64,000 nt of DNA. Source: Scedosporium boydii. Lineage: Eukaryota; Ascomycota; Sordariomycetes; Microascales; Microascaceae. Position numbers and translations under genes: made by a program. The stretch spans positions 1 through 64,000 of the forward strand of contig NJFT01000149.1 of the NCBI GenBank assembly GCA_002221725.1, given 5' to 3'. The notes beneath the pieces are model-generated. The model searched no databases and had not been told where the DNA came from. It saw nothing but the letters and a program-made list of their open reading frames with translations. Shown here in pieces: positions 1-10,727 of the stretch (position 1 is the stretch's first letter; the number at the start of each line of letters is the position of its first letter).

Positions 1-1045
1 TGTGGCATCCTCGTCTAGCGCTGGCCCGGATTGAGTCGGCAGACTCTGAACTTCTGGCAATCGGCACGCATCATTCCCATAGCAGTGTGCGTCACTTGAT
101 GCTGGTTATCTTTACGAAAAGCTTGGAGCGTTCTTTTGAATAAACTGCCCAAGACCTTAAAAGATTCGTAAGAATTGGCAGTTATATATTATTGATATTT
201 CCCTTACATCTCTTGCGCAGGCTCCGTCATCTTCTGGCACTGAACCGTTCACAGGATGGCAATTGACACGACACGATTGACATTTGATGCGGGGTCTGCG
301 TGAAGGATGGGGAAGACAGGACGAGGATTCATTCCATCATTGCCAAGAGCGCCACGGCGTCGCAGCATGGCCTCAATGCTCCCCCGTGCTCCAATTATTA
401 TGGCTGGAGAGGGAATGCTTGAGGTGCTAGGTTCTTCTGTTATTTAAATTTTGCCCTTCAACATCTTAGATTCATCGAACCGGACTGGGTGTATCTTGAC
501 GGGCAAACATAAGTCAACAGGTTCGCGCCTCTTCTAGTCGATCGCGAGGGCCTTCGCGACCCCGCTATCTATTGGAACAAGATTCTACCTTGTAGGAATC
601 CTTCCTTCTGAAACGAAAAGGATCGCGCTCGTCATCTAGCTACTCTAAATTGTAAATTTCTTAGTTTACTTAGATCTGTAATAGGTAATATTAACATAAT
701 TATTAATACCGAATGCGAGACTCTAATCAGTGTTAAGTCGAAATACGGTTCGTGTGGTAGAAGTTGCACACCCCCTGGCCGCCTCTCGCCAAGTGATGCT
801 CTAGAACACTAGTTTTGCTCACCGTAATATACTTCCTGTCATTTTTTTTTTTTTTTTTTTTTTTCAATTAAAGCAAAAACGGTCGTAATTTGTTAGCGGT
901 TTTGTCCGCTCCGGGAGTTGGTGGCATATGATTCTAACATCGACATTCGATCAACCGCTGACGAGAGATATTTTCAGCGGCCCGAAGTGTGGAGGATAAA
1001 ATAAACGGTCCAGCCTATCTATCCCGAGTATCGTCGTGGCACGAT
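1..1045. other. Intergenic, no gene recognised
   Basis: No reading frame here shows a family I recognise. The stretch contains an AT-rich patch around 640-720 and a run of more than 20 T at about 842-864. It may hold the flank of a gene lying left of the window, but nothing in the sequence shows this. Confidence 0.5.
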
Positions 1046-1778
1046 TCATCTATTGCCTTTGTTATCCACGGCGATGGCAGCGGGGGTAGCGACTTCGATA
1101 TGGTTCAAGTAGTAGTGGCGAACCGGTTTGAGGTCGGCGTCTAGATCATATACCACCGGAATGCCGTTGGGAATGTTCAGGCCCACAATATCGGCATCTG
1201 AGATGTCGTCAAGGTACTTAACCATAGCGCGGATGCTATTGCCGTGGGCAGCAATTACGGCACGTTGGCCCTTGCGTATCGTTGGAGCCAGCGCCCTCCG
1301 CGGCCAGAGGCACCTGATGAGGTTGCAGTCCTGCGTAGCGACGATCCCCGCGTTCGCTACGGGGATCCGTCAGTTCCAGACCTGGCGGTGGCACATCGTA
1401 GCTTCGACGCCACAAAAGTACCTGTCTGTCGCCGTACTGCATTGCCACTTCAGCTTTGTTCAGACCCTGCAGGGCGCCATAGTGTCGCTCGTTGAGGCGA
1501 TAGTCCTTGATCACCGGCAGCCAGGTGAGATCCATCTCGTCAAGCACATGGTACAAGGTGTGGATAGCACGCTTGAGAACCGAGGCGAATCCGATATCAA
1601 ATTCATAACCCCCTGCCTTGAGAAGCCTACCGGCCGAGATGGCCTGTGATACACCGCCCGACGTAAGTTACACATCTGTCCAGCCAGTGAAGCGGTTTTC
1701 GAGGTTCCAAATAGATTCTCCGTGCCGGATAAAAACAAGTTTGTACATAGCGGCATGAAAGGAATCAAGGGTGGACAT
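1046..1778 (-). pseudogene. gpmA: Decayed 2,3-bisphosphoglycerate-dependent phosphoglycerate mutase
   Basis: The minus strand reads as a nearly complete cofactor-dependent phosphoglycerate mutase, the glycolytic enzyme that interconverts 3- and 2-phosphoglycerate. From the start at 1778 come the phosphohistidine motif [10 protein letters not shown], then [15 protein letters not shown], the RRSYDVPPP segment, the second histidine motif IAAHGNS and the [11 protein letters not shown] segment, ending at a TGA at 1046-1048. Two lesions break it. There is an in-frame TAA shortly after the FTGWTDV segment (about 1664-1666), where the family has an acidic residue. Near 1285-1305 a short internal deletion removes the segment after QVPLA and shifts the frame. 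No intron explains either lesion. The sequence resembles the bacterial-type dPGM. Family identity is seen directly; loss of function is inferred. Confidence 0.85.
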
Positions 1779-2908
1779 GATGCTCAAATAGGTCGGTTGG
1801 CAGCGGTCACAGACCTGCTAGCTGGTTAATTCTAAAATCCTCGACACCTCTTCAGATGACTGACTGCTCTACAGTACCTTTATTTTCACTTAAGTCACTC
1901 TCTTCAATGGTGTAATTATTCATAACATTAGGCTATCTCCTACTACTATAAAGTCTCTTTAGTATATATATCGTAACTAGTTGCCATCGTAGTTTAGCAC
2001 CTATCATCTCTCTTTGGAGTACGACTGTCTCTGTGAGAAAATCTAGTCAATGGACATACTGGACAGGGCTGTAATGAAATTATGCTATTAGTATGATGGC
2101 ATAATGCTAAATGTTTTTTTTTACCCTGGAACAAGACCTATCCTGACAAGCCACGTTTGGATCCGTCTCTTTATTGGCCTTGTGTCCCCAAAGAAAGCCG
2201 ATGTATGGTGAGAGTCGACGCATAATGAAAGCCGACATATGATGCTCGCATGACTGCGTCCAACCTGTGTTAATGTTACCCTTGATGCATAGATGATGAA
2301 TAGGGTAGATAAATACAATATACTGAAGGCTAACTTCAAAAACAGTCTCACTCCATTATACGATTCGGGAGTCATGGACGCTAGACCCCGGCAGAATTTG
2401 ATGATGATGATATATTTCATCTTGATCGCTAGAAGTGTCATGCAACCAGCGACTGAGCCTGATTAATAATCCCTCAGAAAGATCATCAAATCTTTAGGTC
2501 AGTCTATTATACACTAGATCCATATCCGCATCAGAAGGTATGTGTCTTCTAGACTGGTTCTAGGCCAGAAGCGACCTTCTGATGGTGGATGTACGGATAG
2601 TATCATAGAACATGTTTGCAAGCAAGTGTTAGATGATATCTAATCCTGATAATCATGAACATTTCGTCTGGTGATAGCAAATTGCAAGTACGATTTCGTC
2701 CAGCCTCAACTATATAAGTTCCTCCATCCGCCGGAAAACTAATCGCAGTCGAAATCGAGAGAGCATATCTACTTCTCGAGACTGTGTTACCAAAGCATCG
2801 TCACACCCCATCATCCGTCTTCAGGCTTAGTTAGTTAGTCTCAGTTGCGAAGCTCAATTTTTCGCTTTGTTTGCCTCTTGCCGACCCTCATCGCCTTCTA
2901 ACGCGACA
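1779..2908. other. Intergenic, no gene recognised
   Basis: This is the spacer between the mutase relic and the ferritin-like gene. It is moderately AT-rich, and the open frames in it (for example 2121-2441 on the minus strand) show no family motif. The last 200 bases, with a TATATAA at about 2711, are the likely promoter of the ferritin-like gene. Confidence 0.4.
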
Positions 2909-3712
2909 ATGTACGACGACAAACACGTCCAAGAACTCATCAAAAAGTACTCTGAAGCTGACATCGACGAGTACGTCCGACTTTCAACATTCACCGAAGA
3001 CCTTCAAAAGGTGGGGAGACGTCGAGACCCTCAAAAGGGAAATCACGCTGATAAGGATTAGGCCATTTGTGACCAAATTCATCTCCAGCTCCAAAGCTGG
3101 TACTTCTACCGCAAGCTCGGCATCGAATGCTCCCGAACTAACATAGCCCTTCATGGCTTTGCAGGGTAGGATCCACTCACTCTGCCATTTCTATTTATAT
3201 GAGTTATGCGCTAATCAGAACGGGCTCACCTCAGATTCTTCTTGCGATCTGCAAGTGGATGTCTAGCCAACGCAAACTGGCTGGAGACCTATCTAACTCA
3301 GCGAGGCGGCTGTCATAGGCCGGCCGATATTACCGTGCCGAAGGTTTGCTGGCCCGAGAATCCCGTAGACCCTATTGAACCCTTGCATGAGGCCCTGCAA
3401 CTCGAGAAACGTCTCTTCGAGGGCTTGCAGCGTGTGTGCGAAATAGCTCATCAATGTGGCGACTATTCTGCTTCGATTATTATCCAGACGCGTTTCTTGG
3501 CTAAGGTAAGCCGGAATGTGAAGGATATGGGCGATCTCTTAAAACAGGCTGTTCGAGTCAGCAAGGCTAGAGGCCCTAGACTCTACGAACTTGACTTGGA
3601 GCTTCGACAAGCGGGAGGCGTGGCCAATTGGGGTTGTTTCAACAATCCAGGTGCGGAAGACAAGCAACTAGAAAGGGTCGCCAAAGTCCACGATGCTGCT
3701 GGGGGTGTCTAA
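2909..3712 (+). CDS. Ferritin-like protein with altered iron site
   Basis: Three exons (2909-3010, 3062-3165, 3235-3712) give 227 aa. The four-helix ferritin order is visible: helix A with LQLQSWYFYRKLG, helix B with LHGFAGFFLRSA, the turn LETYLTQRGG, the loop with NPVDPIEPLHEALQLEK, and the helix around TRFLAKVSRNVKDMGDLL. Ferritins store iron after oxidising it at a dinuclear site. The ligand glutamate of helix A (usually LELQ) is Q here. The EREHAEK-type motif of helix B is replaced by a segment without the E..H pair, and the usual ETHYL is QTRFL. Only the glutamate of ALQLEK is kept. The fold is well supported, but classical ferroxidase activity is doubtful. A related fungal ferritin-like family with another role is possible. 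Both introns have GT/AG ends and restore frame. Confidence 0.8.
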
Positions 3713-4119
3713 CACTCTTAGGCACACTCTCAGACAAGTCGGCACATGGAAAACTGGAAAACTCCGCTCATGACCTTCTATATTATTCAAATCAAAATAG
3801 TTGTTCCTCTAATCCGGCTACCCTTTGTTGTTAGGATCGTAATTATCTTATCCTAATAGATATTAGAGCTTAAGGTTATAGAGGTAAGTAGATAAGTGAG
3901 GTAGGGTGCTCTTCATTCAGGCTTAACATCTTCGAGATGATGCTTGCGATGCTTGCTCGGGTCGGAATCCCCGCCACAATTATAAGGAATTGACTCTCTT
4001 AAATTTCCTCAGACAAAGGAGAGGGCCGCCGAATGGTGAGAGCAACTCATACAGCAGAAACCCCGTGCGCACAGCACACAGCACACAGCGGTCAGCAGCA
4101 GTCGCTCAGTAACTCTAGA
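3713..4119. other. Intergenic, no gene recognised
   Basis: This is the 3' flank of the ferritin-like gene, AT-rich at 3770-3900. I see no coding signal. Confidence 0.4.
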
Positions 4120-4490
4120 GCTAGCGCCAGTCCGACGTGTCATGGGCAGCGACATGGAGTTCAGCCTCATGTACACAACGCTGGGTTTCCCGTCTCCATA
4201 GCCAACGACTAGGGCATAAAAATATACCAGGGCTACTTGGCCAATGCAGCGGCCATCACCATCCCTGGGGGTTTCCCTCCAGGTTACACGTCGCCCGTGC
4301 ACCGGACCCCTTCCCGCGAATTCGGCATCGTCGTAGAGGGTGAGGTCGAGCTGGTCCTGGGCTCGGGCTCGACCAAGCTCCTGAAGAGAGGGGCTGTCGC
4401 CGTGCAGCGAGGGACGAACCACGCGTGGCACAACACGAGCAAGGATAGCTGAGCTAGGACGTTCTATGGGCTGCAATCGGCGGTTGCTTG
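4120..4490 (+). pseudogene. Relic of a cupin-domain protein
   Basis: Pieces of a small fungal cupin protein follow one another in two frames. First comes GSDMEFSLMYTTLGFP, then after a one-base shift VSIAND, a stop, GIKIYQGYLANAAAI, the conserved ITIPGGFPPGYTSPVHRT, the barrel strand FGIVVEGEVELVLGSG and VQRGTNHAWHNTS. A TGA follows and then ARTFYGLQSA in the same frame. The frameshift near 4190 and the two in-frame stops (about 4210 and 4450) mean no complete protein can be made. The usual N-terminal and C-terminal strands are missing or unrecognisable. Family assignment rests on the two cupin motifs. The original substrate is unknown. Confidence 0.75.
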
Positions 4491-5134
4491 CTTATGCTGG
4501 TCTTGGGGAGGGGTCCTGGTCGAGGGCAGAATGAAGCCGTAAATAAAAAAAAAAAAAAAAGACACAGAATAGACATCCCTGCTAGGTAGTGCCGAGTAGG
4601 AGCAGAATTTTCGCAGCAAGGATGATTGCTTGCTCGCGCCAGGGTGGGATGATAGGTTCGAAAGAAGGCCAAGACCAGATTGATAAGATCAAATTGAGCT
4701 TGTAATTTTCCACGAGCACAAAGTCTGTTCCTCGGCTGTGGCCCGAGACGGACTGGTCTCTTGTTTTCATGACTCTTGGGTTGTCGCCTGCGTTCATGTT
4801 GGCTCCGAACAGAGTCTCATATTTTAACGCCATTACTAGTTGCTAAAATGAATTATTTTCGTCACATAGTAATAACCGTAGAAATGAATATTGTTTTGAG
4901 ATGCATCCGATTGAACCACTTCTGTCGCTTCTTCATGGCAGGTGTGCCAAGGATTCATGTTACATGGAGGCACGCGTCTTATGCGAAATTTTAATCACAG
5001 AACATCAAATCGGTAGTATTGCCCTCTTGGGGCATTCTCGTATAGCACCTGAACGGAGTGTCATTTTGCTCGTCCAAGGCAGAGTGTATTCTGGTAGTTG
5101 AAAGCCTGGCCACGGTAACATGGCACAACTCTGC
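4491..5134. other. Intergenic, no gene recognised
   Basis: This is the spacer between the cupin relic and the 3' end of the P450 pseudogene. It holds an A-run at 4544-4560. The overlapping frames on both strands show no motif. Confidence 0.4.
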
Positions 5135-7140
5135 CTACGGGTTTTCTACCACATGGAAAGGCCTACTACCCGCCACTGAGGTGTGGCGCCGGGACAAGCG
5201 TGTATACACCTTGCTTGGCTTGTTGAACCAGTAGTTATGAGTCTCCCACTCCTTGTTCGGATGGGCGACTTCCAGATGGAATGTGCGGAGGATTTGCCGA
5301 ATCATCTTGTACATCTCGCAGAGGGAGATCTGGTAATTGTCAGCCATGGCTCCAGCAAAGCAGGACGCCAATGTTTGTCTGCAGCTCACATTCTTGCCAA
5401 TACAAGTCCTCGACCCTCCGCCAAACTACGGAAATTGCTAGCTCAGGCATGAACACCCATAAGAAGTATAAACCTGGAACATGTATCGGTCCATGTTCTC
5501 GGCTCCTTCGCGGAACCATCTATCGGGATTGAATTCATTGGCACCTGGCCCAAAGATATCCTTGTTTCGGTGGAGGACAGCGGCGTTGGTTCCAATCCTA
5601 ACACCTCCTGGGAATCGTTGACCACAGATATCGCGTCCCCCAACTGGGACCTCTCTGGGTATGGTCAATCCCACACTTGGATGCATCCTCATGCCCTCCT
5701 TGCAGCAGGCGAGAAGGTACGACAGTTTCATAGCTTCGTGATACCGTATAATGTCGCTCAGGCGACCTTCATTGGTTGCCTGATTAATTTCTTCGGTAAG
5801 TTTCTCATAGGCGGCCCCATTCTTCATCAAATGATAAAATATTGACGAAACTGCGGCTGCAGTTGTGTCAGATCCCGCGAAACTGGCGAACGGTTAGAGG
5901 CTACACAAAGGTTTCCGGGAGGCGTCACGACATACAGGGCAACATAGACTTCAACTTTGACCTCAGTCAGACCAAGTCGATCTCCTCTCCCTTTTTGTTC
6001 ATAATATCAAAAAGGCTGCTCAAGATATCCTTTTTCTCGACATCCTGTCCGTTTCTGAGGAGAGCCTGTCGTTCGCTAATGCAAGACTCTGCCGCCTTTT
6101 CAATGTCGCCGATGCTTTTGAGTGCTCTGAAGACCCTCCGGATCACGGCTCCTCCGAGCAGGAACACTGGACGAATATAAGTCGGCATGACACTCGCGGC
6201 GCAGAGAATCGGCAGAAGCAAGTCAAGTGCTTGGATGTATCCTCGATGATCTCGCATCGTCTCCATGAAGCCGAACATGCCACTAAAGAAGAGTTGTCCG
6301 ATCACATCAAAAGCATACCTAGAAAATAATGCGTCAGCTTACTTACAGTCTCGCCCGGAGGGGGGAGGTTAACGTACATCTGGGAACATTTTGCAAGATC
6401 AATCACTTCCCCTTTGCGTGCAAACTCCCCCATTTTGGGTACAAGCATCTTAGTGCAGATATCGATGATTTCTTCGGATCGGACGATGTTGGACATTGAA
6501 TAAAGATTGTTTACCATCTTTCTACGGCTGGCGTGTACCTTTTCAACAACCGATGTGAATGCATCGGGATATTTGCCTGCATCTTAATTAGCATTATAAT
6601 CCTATCCAAGCTCCTCGTTGGAGGTAGAACATCATGTCGGCCTCCAAGGAGTGTAAAAATCAGTCTAGATGCATATTAGCACGACACGAAGGTGTCATGT
6701 ACGAAGGTGTCATGTACGAAGGTATATAGGTCTCTATACCTTTGTAAAACCGGAGTTGATGGCGTAGATACTCCTGATCCCATCTGGATCAGAAATGGCA
6801 ACCTCATTTTGGGCGATTCGTACAATGAGCCCTATCGCTGTCAGTTCTGGAATACTGACCTAACAGCATGTCATAACGAACCGTGCTTTTCATGCAACCT
6901 CCTCTGTGTCTTCTCGGAGTCGGCTTGCTTGATTTGCGATACAACCCAGAGTCGTGAAATGGATGCTAGAAAGGGGCCCGGATACTTCGCCAGGGGATGA
7001 AACCATCTTGAGTAAACAACCCAGGCTGCTCAGTAGCAGGATACAACGAGGCTGCCTAAGGCATAAGGCGAAAGGGGCAGAGTACTCGATGATAGTGACA
7101 GGTGAATCATCTTGATGCTTTCTTTGAGTAGACTGGTCAT
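5135..7140 (-). pseudogene. Cytochrome P450 with stop codon and frameshift
   Basis: A multi-exon P450 of the pisatin-demethylase-like kind can be followed through the minus strand. It has an N-terminal hydrophobic anchor from ATG 7140, the proline-rich hinge HPLAKYPGPFL, VRIAQNEVAISDPDGIRSIY, SRRKMVNNLYSMSN, the I-helix oxygen motif FAGSDTTAAA, the K-helix region KEGMRMHPS, the segment NPDRWF and the haem loop FGGGSRTCIGKN. Introns in the last third (around 5410-5470 and 5350-5395) splice cleanly, so the haem cysteine is preserved. Lesions: an in-frame TGA at 7030-7032 inside the anchor, a one-base loss near 5972-5976 just before GLTEVKVEVYVAL, and an unclear exon at about 6590-6665. A 15-bp tandem repeat sits in one intron. 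It is probably inactive, unless the lesions are sequencing errors. Confidence 0.75.
6687..6724. repeat. Short tandem repeat in a P450 intron
   Basis: The 15-base unit ACGAAGGTGTCATGT is present twice in tandem, followed by a partial third copy. It lies within a probable intron of the P450 pseudogene. Confidence 0.8.
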
Positions 7141-8148
7141 GTACTGGACATGGGCGGTTTATGTCTAATCTTGAGTTGGTTCCAGTAGCTGTGGACGGCT
7201 TGGATGGCGGGAACACCCGAGAACTCATGTTCTTCGATTAACGCCATATTGCTGATCTCTCCTGCTATTGCTGTTGATGTGCTCGAATCCTCTTCTCTCT
7301 CCCTCCAATTAGATATCCCGTGCTCCAAGTATTTTACACCGTCTTCCTCAGGTCCTGGCATTGGTACTGGCCAAGGACAAGCTGTTCCCTGAACGCTATA
7401 AAAATAACGGCAGTTCTATGAGAAGAGAATGAACTCTCTTGATCAGGTAGGTGAAGTTGTAGGGCGCCATGTCTCGTTGCCGATGCCATTGTGTGGGATA
7501 TTCTCCGTGACCGTGCGGCCTGGTCTGTGGAGGTGGGAATATCCCGTATTTGGGGTAGACAGTAGGGGTATAACGTGGGGGGATATAGTGTTGGGGGGTG
7601 GAAGTTTGAACAGAGGCCACGAGCTCGGAGAACGGAGATAGACCCTCCGCTTACATAAGGAACCGGCGTCACACCGATACACACGCATCGAATAGGCCTG
7701 GACCATCACATCATCATGAAAGGGGATGGAGAGATTCAAGATGACCTATTCCCATGCACCTATGCGCAATTCACCAATCGTGTCGAGATATATTGTCTCC
7801 CCCAGTTAGTTTGATTTTCATCTTCCTGGCGGGATTTGAGGCGTGCACTGTTAATGGCTATAACTTGGTGGACCCCTAGATCACGCCATATGGGCCATCC
7901 GGCAACTGCGCGGAGGAGAGGGTGTGAGCAAAATAAGGAACTTAGCTTTGATGTCTTGGGCGCTAAAGGTAGTCAATCGCCTGGCTCTGATACCGGTTCA
8001 TATAAGTATCTAAAGGCAAGCATCAATGATAAATAGGCCCTTGGTCAGCTCGTGACTGAATGATGCAGCCGTTAAATTTCAGAGACGTTTCAATAATAGC
8101 GAAAGCCGAAGCGGCAACCTTACCTAATACCTACGATCTCTACCTACT
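7141..8148. other. Intergenic with a dispersed repeat copy
   Basis: This is the spacer between the P450 relic and the RING protein gene. Its middle (about 7250-7560) is the first copy of a repeat found again at 12.72-13.04 kb. The open frames here are short and overlap on both strands, and I assign none of them. Confidence 0.4.
7250..7560. repeat. Dispersed repeat, copy A
   Basis: This stretch aligns by eye, in the same orientation, with about 12715-13035. Shared blocks include CTTCCTCAGGTCCTGGCATT, GTTCTATGAGAAGAGAATG, AGGTGAAGTTGTAGGGCGCC and GTGCGGCCTGGTCTGTGGAG. The copies differ by many substitutions and by an insertion of roughly 25 bases in copy B. On the minus strand both copies encode related peptide fragments (around PGPEEDGVKY and HGALQLHL), so the repeat may derive from an old gene, but I do not recognise it. 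No inverted ends or target duplication were seen. Confidence 0.8.
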
Positions 8149-9369
8149 ATGATTTTGTTGTGGTTCTCCTTAGTAGTGGGATTCTGCCCTCTCGCGGCAT
8201 TTGCGGCCATTATCTATCCTCAGCATGGTCAACCTCCAGATGCGACGCTGATAGTGCATCTTCGAAATCCCCTTCGTACGCAGGCTCCTATAGTGGCTTA
8301 CAACCTCGCGCCTCTGAATGGAAAATCGGCGCCGATTGGTGAGGTGCGCAGTTCTCGCGAGCGTCCTCCGTCTATCCCCGAGTTATTAAACTGACGAATT
8401 TGACGACCTGGATGTTAGAGAACCAACATTGAGGGCTTCGCACTCGTCATCAATGCAGAAAACATCGACATCCTCGGTGAACCCGGCCGTGCTTGCTGGC
8501 TCTCCTGCGATATTTCTTCAGACCTTTCGACGTCGCCGGACCAGGATGATTTGTTTCAGAAAATATTGAATTCCAAACCCGAGGCGATAATCCTGTACAC
8601 ACTCATCGGGGAATGGTGTTCCGTCGACCAGTCGCGATTAAGGTCCGACAAGGTATTTACAACAATCAGCGCAAGCGACGCAAATAACGCTCTGGGGTAT
8701 ATTCACGAAGGCGGTAACAATACCAACGGTGTACGGCTATCTATCTCGGGAGACCCAAGTGTGACAGCGACAACAGACAATGGTGGCGGAACAGAAGGAG
8801 GCAGGGCCAAGACGATCGTCTTGATCATTCTTGTTGTCATCTGGGGAGGGCTCATTACCATAGGTGTCGCGGCCGCCGTGTTTGGAGCAGTCCGAGCCCG
8901 TCGGTACCCGGAAAGATATGGACCACGCCGGGAGACGGAGGGCCAGGCATCTCAGACAAAAGTTGGGGGTATCACTCGAGCTGTTCTCGATGCCTTGCCG
9001 ATTATCAAGCTCGGAAGTCAGGGTTCCACTTTGCAAGCTCCTGGGTTCGAATTACAGACAAAGCAGGAGGAGGGGGTAAATGGGAGCTCGGGCGGTGAGG
9101 CCGGACCTGAGGCTACCTGTAACATTTGCACCGAGCCGTTCACCGCCCAGGACGAAGCTCGTCTTCTGCCCTGCGACCACAAATTCCACCCGGAATGCGT
9201 CGATCCTTGGATACTCAACGGGCCTGCTACCTGCCCATTATGGTACGTTGAATTTCCTTTGGCACTCTGACATCAAATATAGCTTCAGCTAAACAAAATT
9301 TGCCGTAGTCGCCGAGATATTCGACCACATATCACCTCCGGCAGCGACGGCGCTGAACGCAGCGGATAA
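8149..9369 (+). CDS. Membrane-anchored RING-H2 finger protein (putative E3 ubiquitin ligase)
   Basis: Three exons (8149-8343, 8419-9242, 9309-9369) give 359 aa. The N-terminus is a signal peptide (ILLWFSLVVGFCPLAAFA). A lumenal or extracellular domain follows, then one transmembrane helix near residues 190-215 (IVLIILVVIWGGLITIGVAA), a basic stop-transfer stretch (ARRYPERYG), and a C-terminal RING-H2 finger: CNIC, then LPCDHKFHPECVDPW, then CPLCRRD. The last zinc-binding cysteine is completed only by splicing intron 2, which confirms that intron and the short third exon. The layout is that of PA-TM-RING-like endomembrane E3 ligases, which ubiquitinate membrane cargo. A full protease-associated domain is not evident. 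It stands alone on its strand, and I see no link to the later clusters. Confidence 0.88.
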
Positions 9370-10727
9370 ATGTGAACGATGGAGAGAGAGAGACTAAGGT
9401 TTGGAATGAGGGTGTTTACGCATCGTAGGGAATATTCAAGGATCTAGAAATTTCGGGATGAATCTGTGATCGATAAAATGATCTACCTCTTTCAGAGTCT
9501 GCTACGAGGTATTAATTACCGGATGGAAAGGCGCACAAGTCTTCCTGTAGTTCCTGGTGACCGACTCTACAACATTCTCTGGAGTCGCTTCCGCGAAGAC
9601 AGGGTGAGGCTTCCGCCCATCCTCGACAGCGTGCGGAGTACCACGTTTGTATGATAATACAACCGCAGTAACTGGCGATGTACTTCGTCCCTGTCGGGGT
9701 GCCCTGCTTGTGCTGTTCCTTTTAGCCCTCCCCGCCTTGGTCCAACGACATGTCATCTCCCAGGAAGGGTTCACATTGGGTTGGTTCGTTCTTGAAAGAC
9801 AACCTGCCAAGTCTCTGAGCAGGGTCTAGTGATTATATAAGCGGAACTGCGATCTCCGAAGCTCTTAACAGCTCAGCCCAGCGGATTTTGGATCCGCCTC
9901 AACTCCCCATTCCCCATTGTCCCTTGCTCCCTTAACTCACCTCACGTCGAATTTGCCTTTGCTTTGACCGGGTCTTGTGTCGAACGATTTTAATAGCGTC
10001 AGCCGGTTTCGGATATTACATTCCCTTCTTCGGTCGGTTGACTGCTGGGATACGAGTCTAGCCGTTCCAAAAGGGGGCAGGAGACTCAAACCCGCCGTAG
10101 ATTTTGTAGGTAACAGCACTGCTTCTTCCGTCCCCGTTCTCCCTCTCGTGTATGTGGTTGTTACATGCCTGTCATTCTCTTGAAAGATATTACTCCGCAG
10201 GGTGTTAGGGTATCTTAGTAAAACCGTTCAAAAGGAGACACTCTTGTGAGCTTACGCATACTGAGTTAAGATCCATCACCCGGTATTGGATCCTATTTTG
10301 ATAAGCGCTCTCTACCCCTAGTACTGGGCTTGACCTAGCGCACCAGACTTCATCGGGATTCTGCTCTGTGGAATCCATTGAGTTCCGTAACGTTAGCCTC
10401 TTTCCACCCACTTCCCCCTCGAGCCACCCCCCACGCCCTTGAAGAAAACCAATCTCCCGCTGGCACCCCCAACGCCAACCCGCACCTACTGGCGGCGTCC
10501 TCTTGCTAGCCTTTTTGTGCATGAGGCGATTTTGGGTGGAACATCTAACCATCAGGGTTATTCTGTTTGGCGTTCTTAAGGGACTTGGACCGCAGGGCAA
10601 ATGCTGTTCCACAAGTTCGAGCACCCAAGGGAATGTTCCGCCTCTCCTCACGCCTCTCCTCATCTTTTTTGTTTACCCCCTCCAAGCTCACTGCCAGTTG
10701 AAATCCATTGTTACATAGATAAAAGCA
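9370..10727. other. Long upstream region of the ZIP transporter gene
   Basis: No gene is recognised in this 1.36 kb. The open frames on either strand (for example 10205-10663 minus) have no family motif. Pyrimidine-rich tracts at 9900-9950 and 10400-10680 fit a fungal promoter and leader. I looked by eye for an obvious zinc-response element and could not assign one. Confidence 0.4.

Noticed and set aside
4009..4476. Open frame of 155 codons on the minus strand
   Set aside because: It is antisense to the cupin relic, whose plus-strand motifs are clear. The frame has no motif of its own.
10205..10663. Open frame of 152 codons on the minus strand upstream of the ZIP gene
   Set aside because: Low-complexity, no family motif, and it lies over the probable promoter and leader of the transporter.
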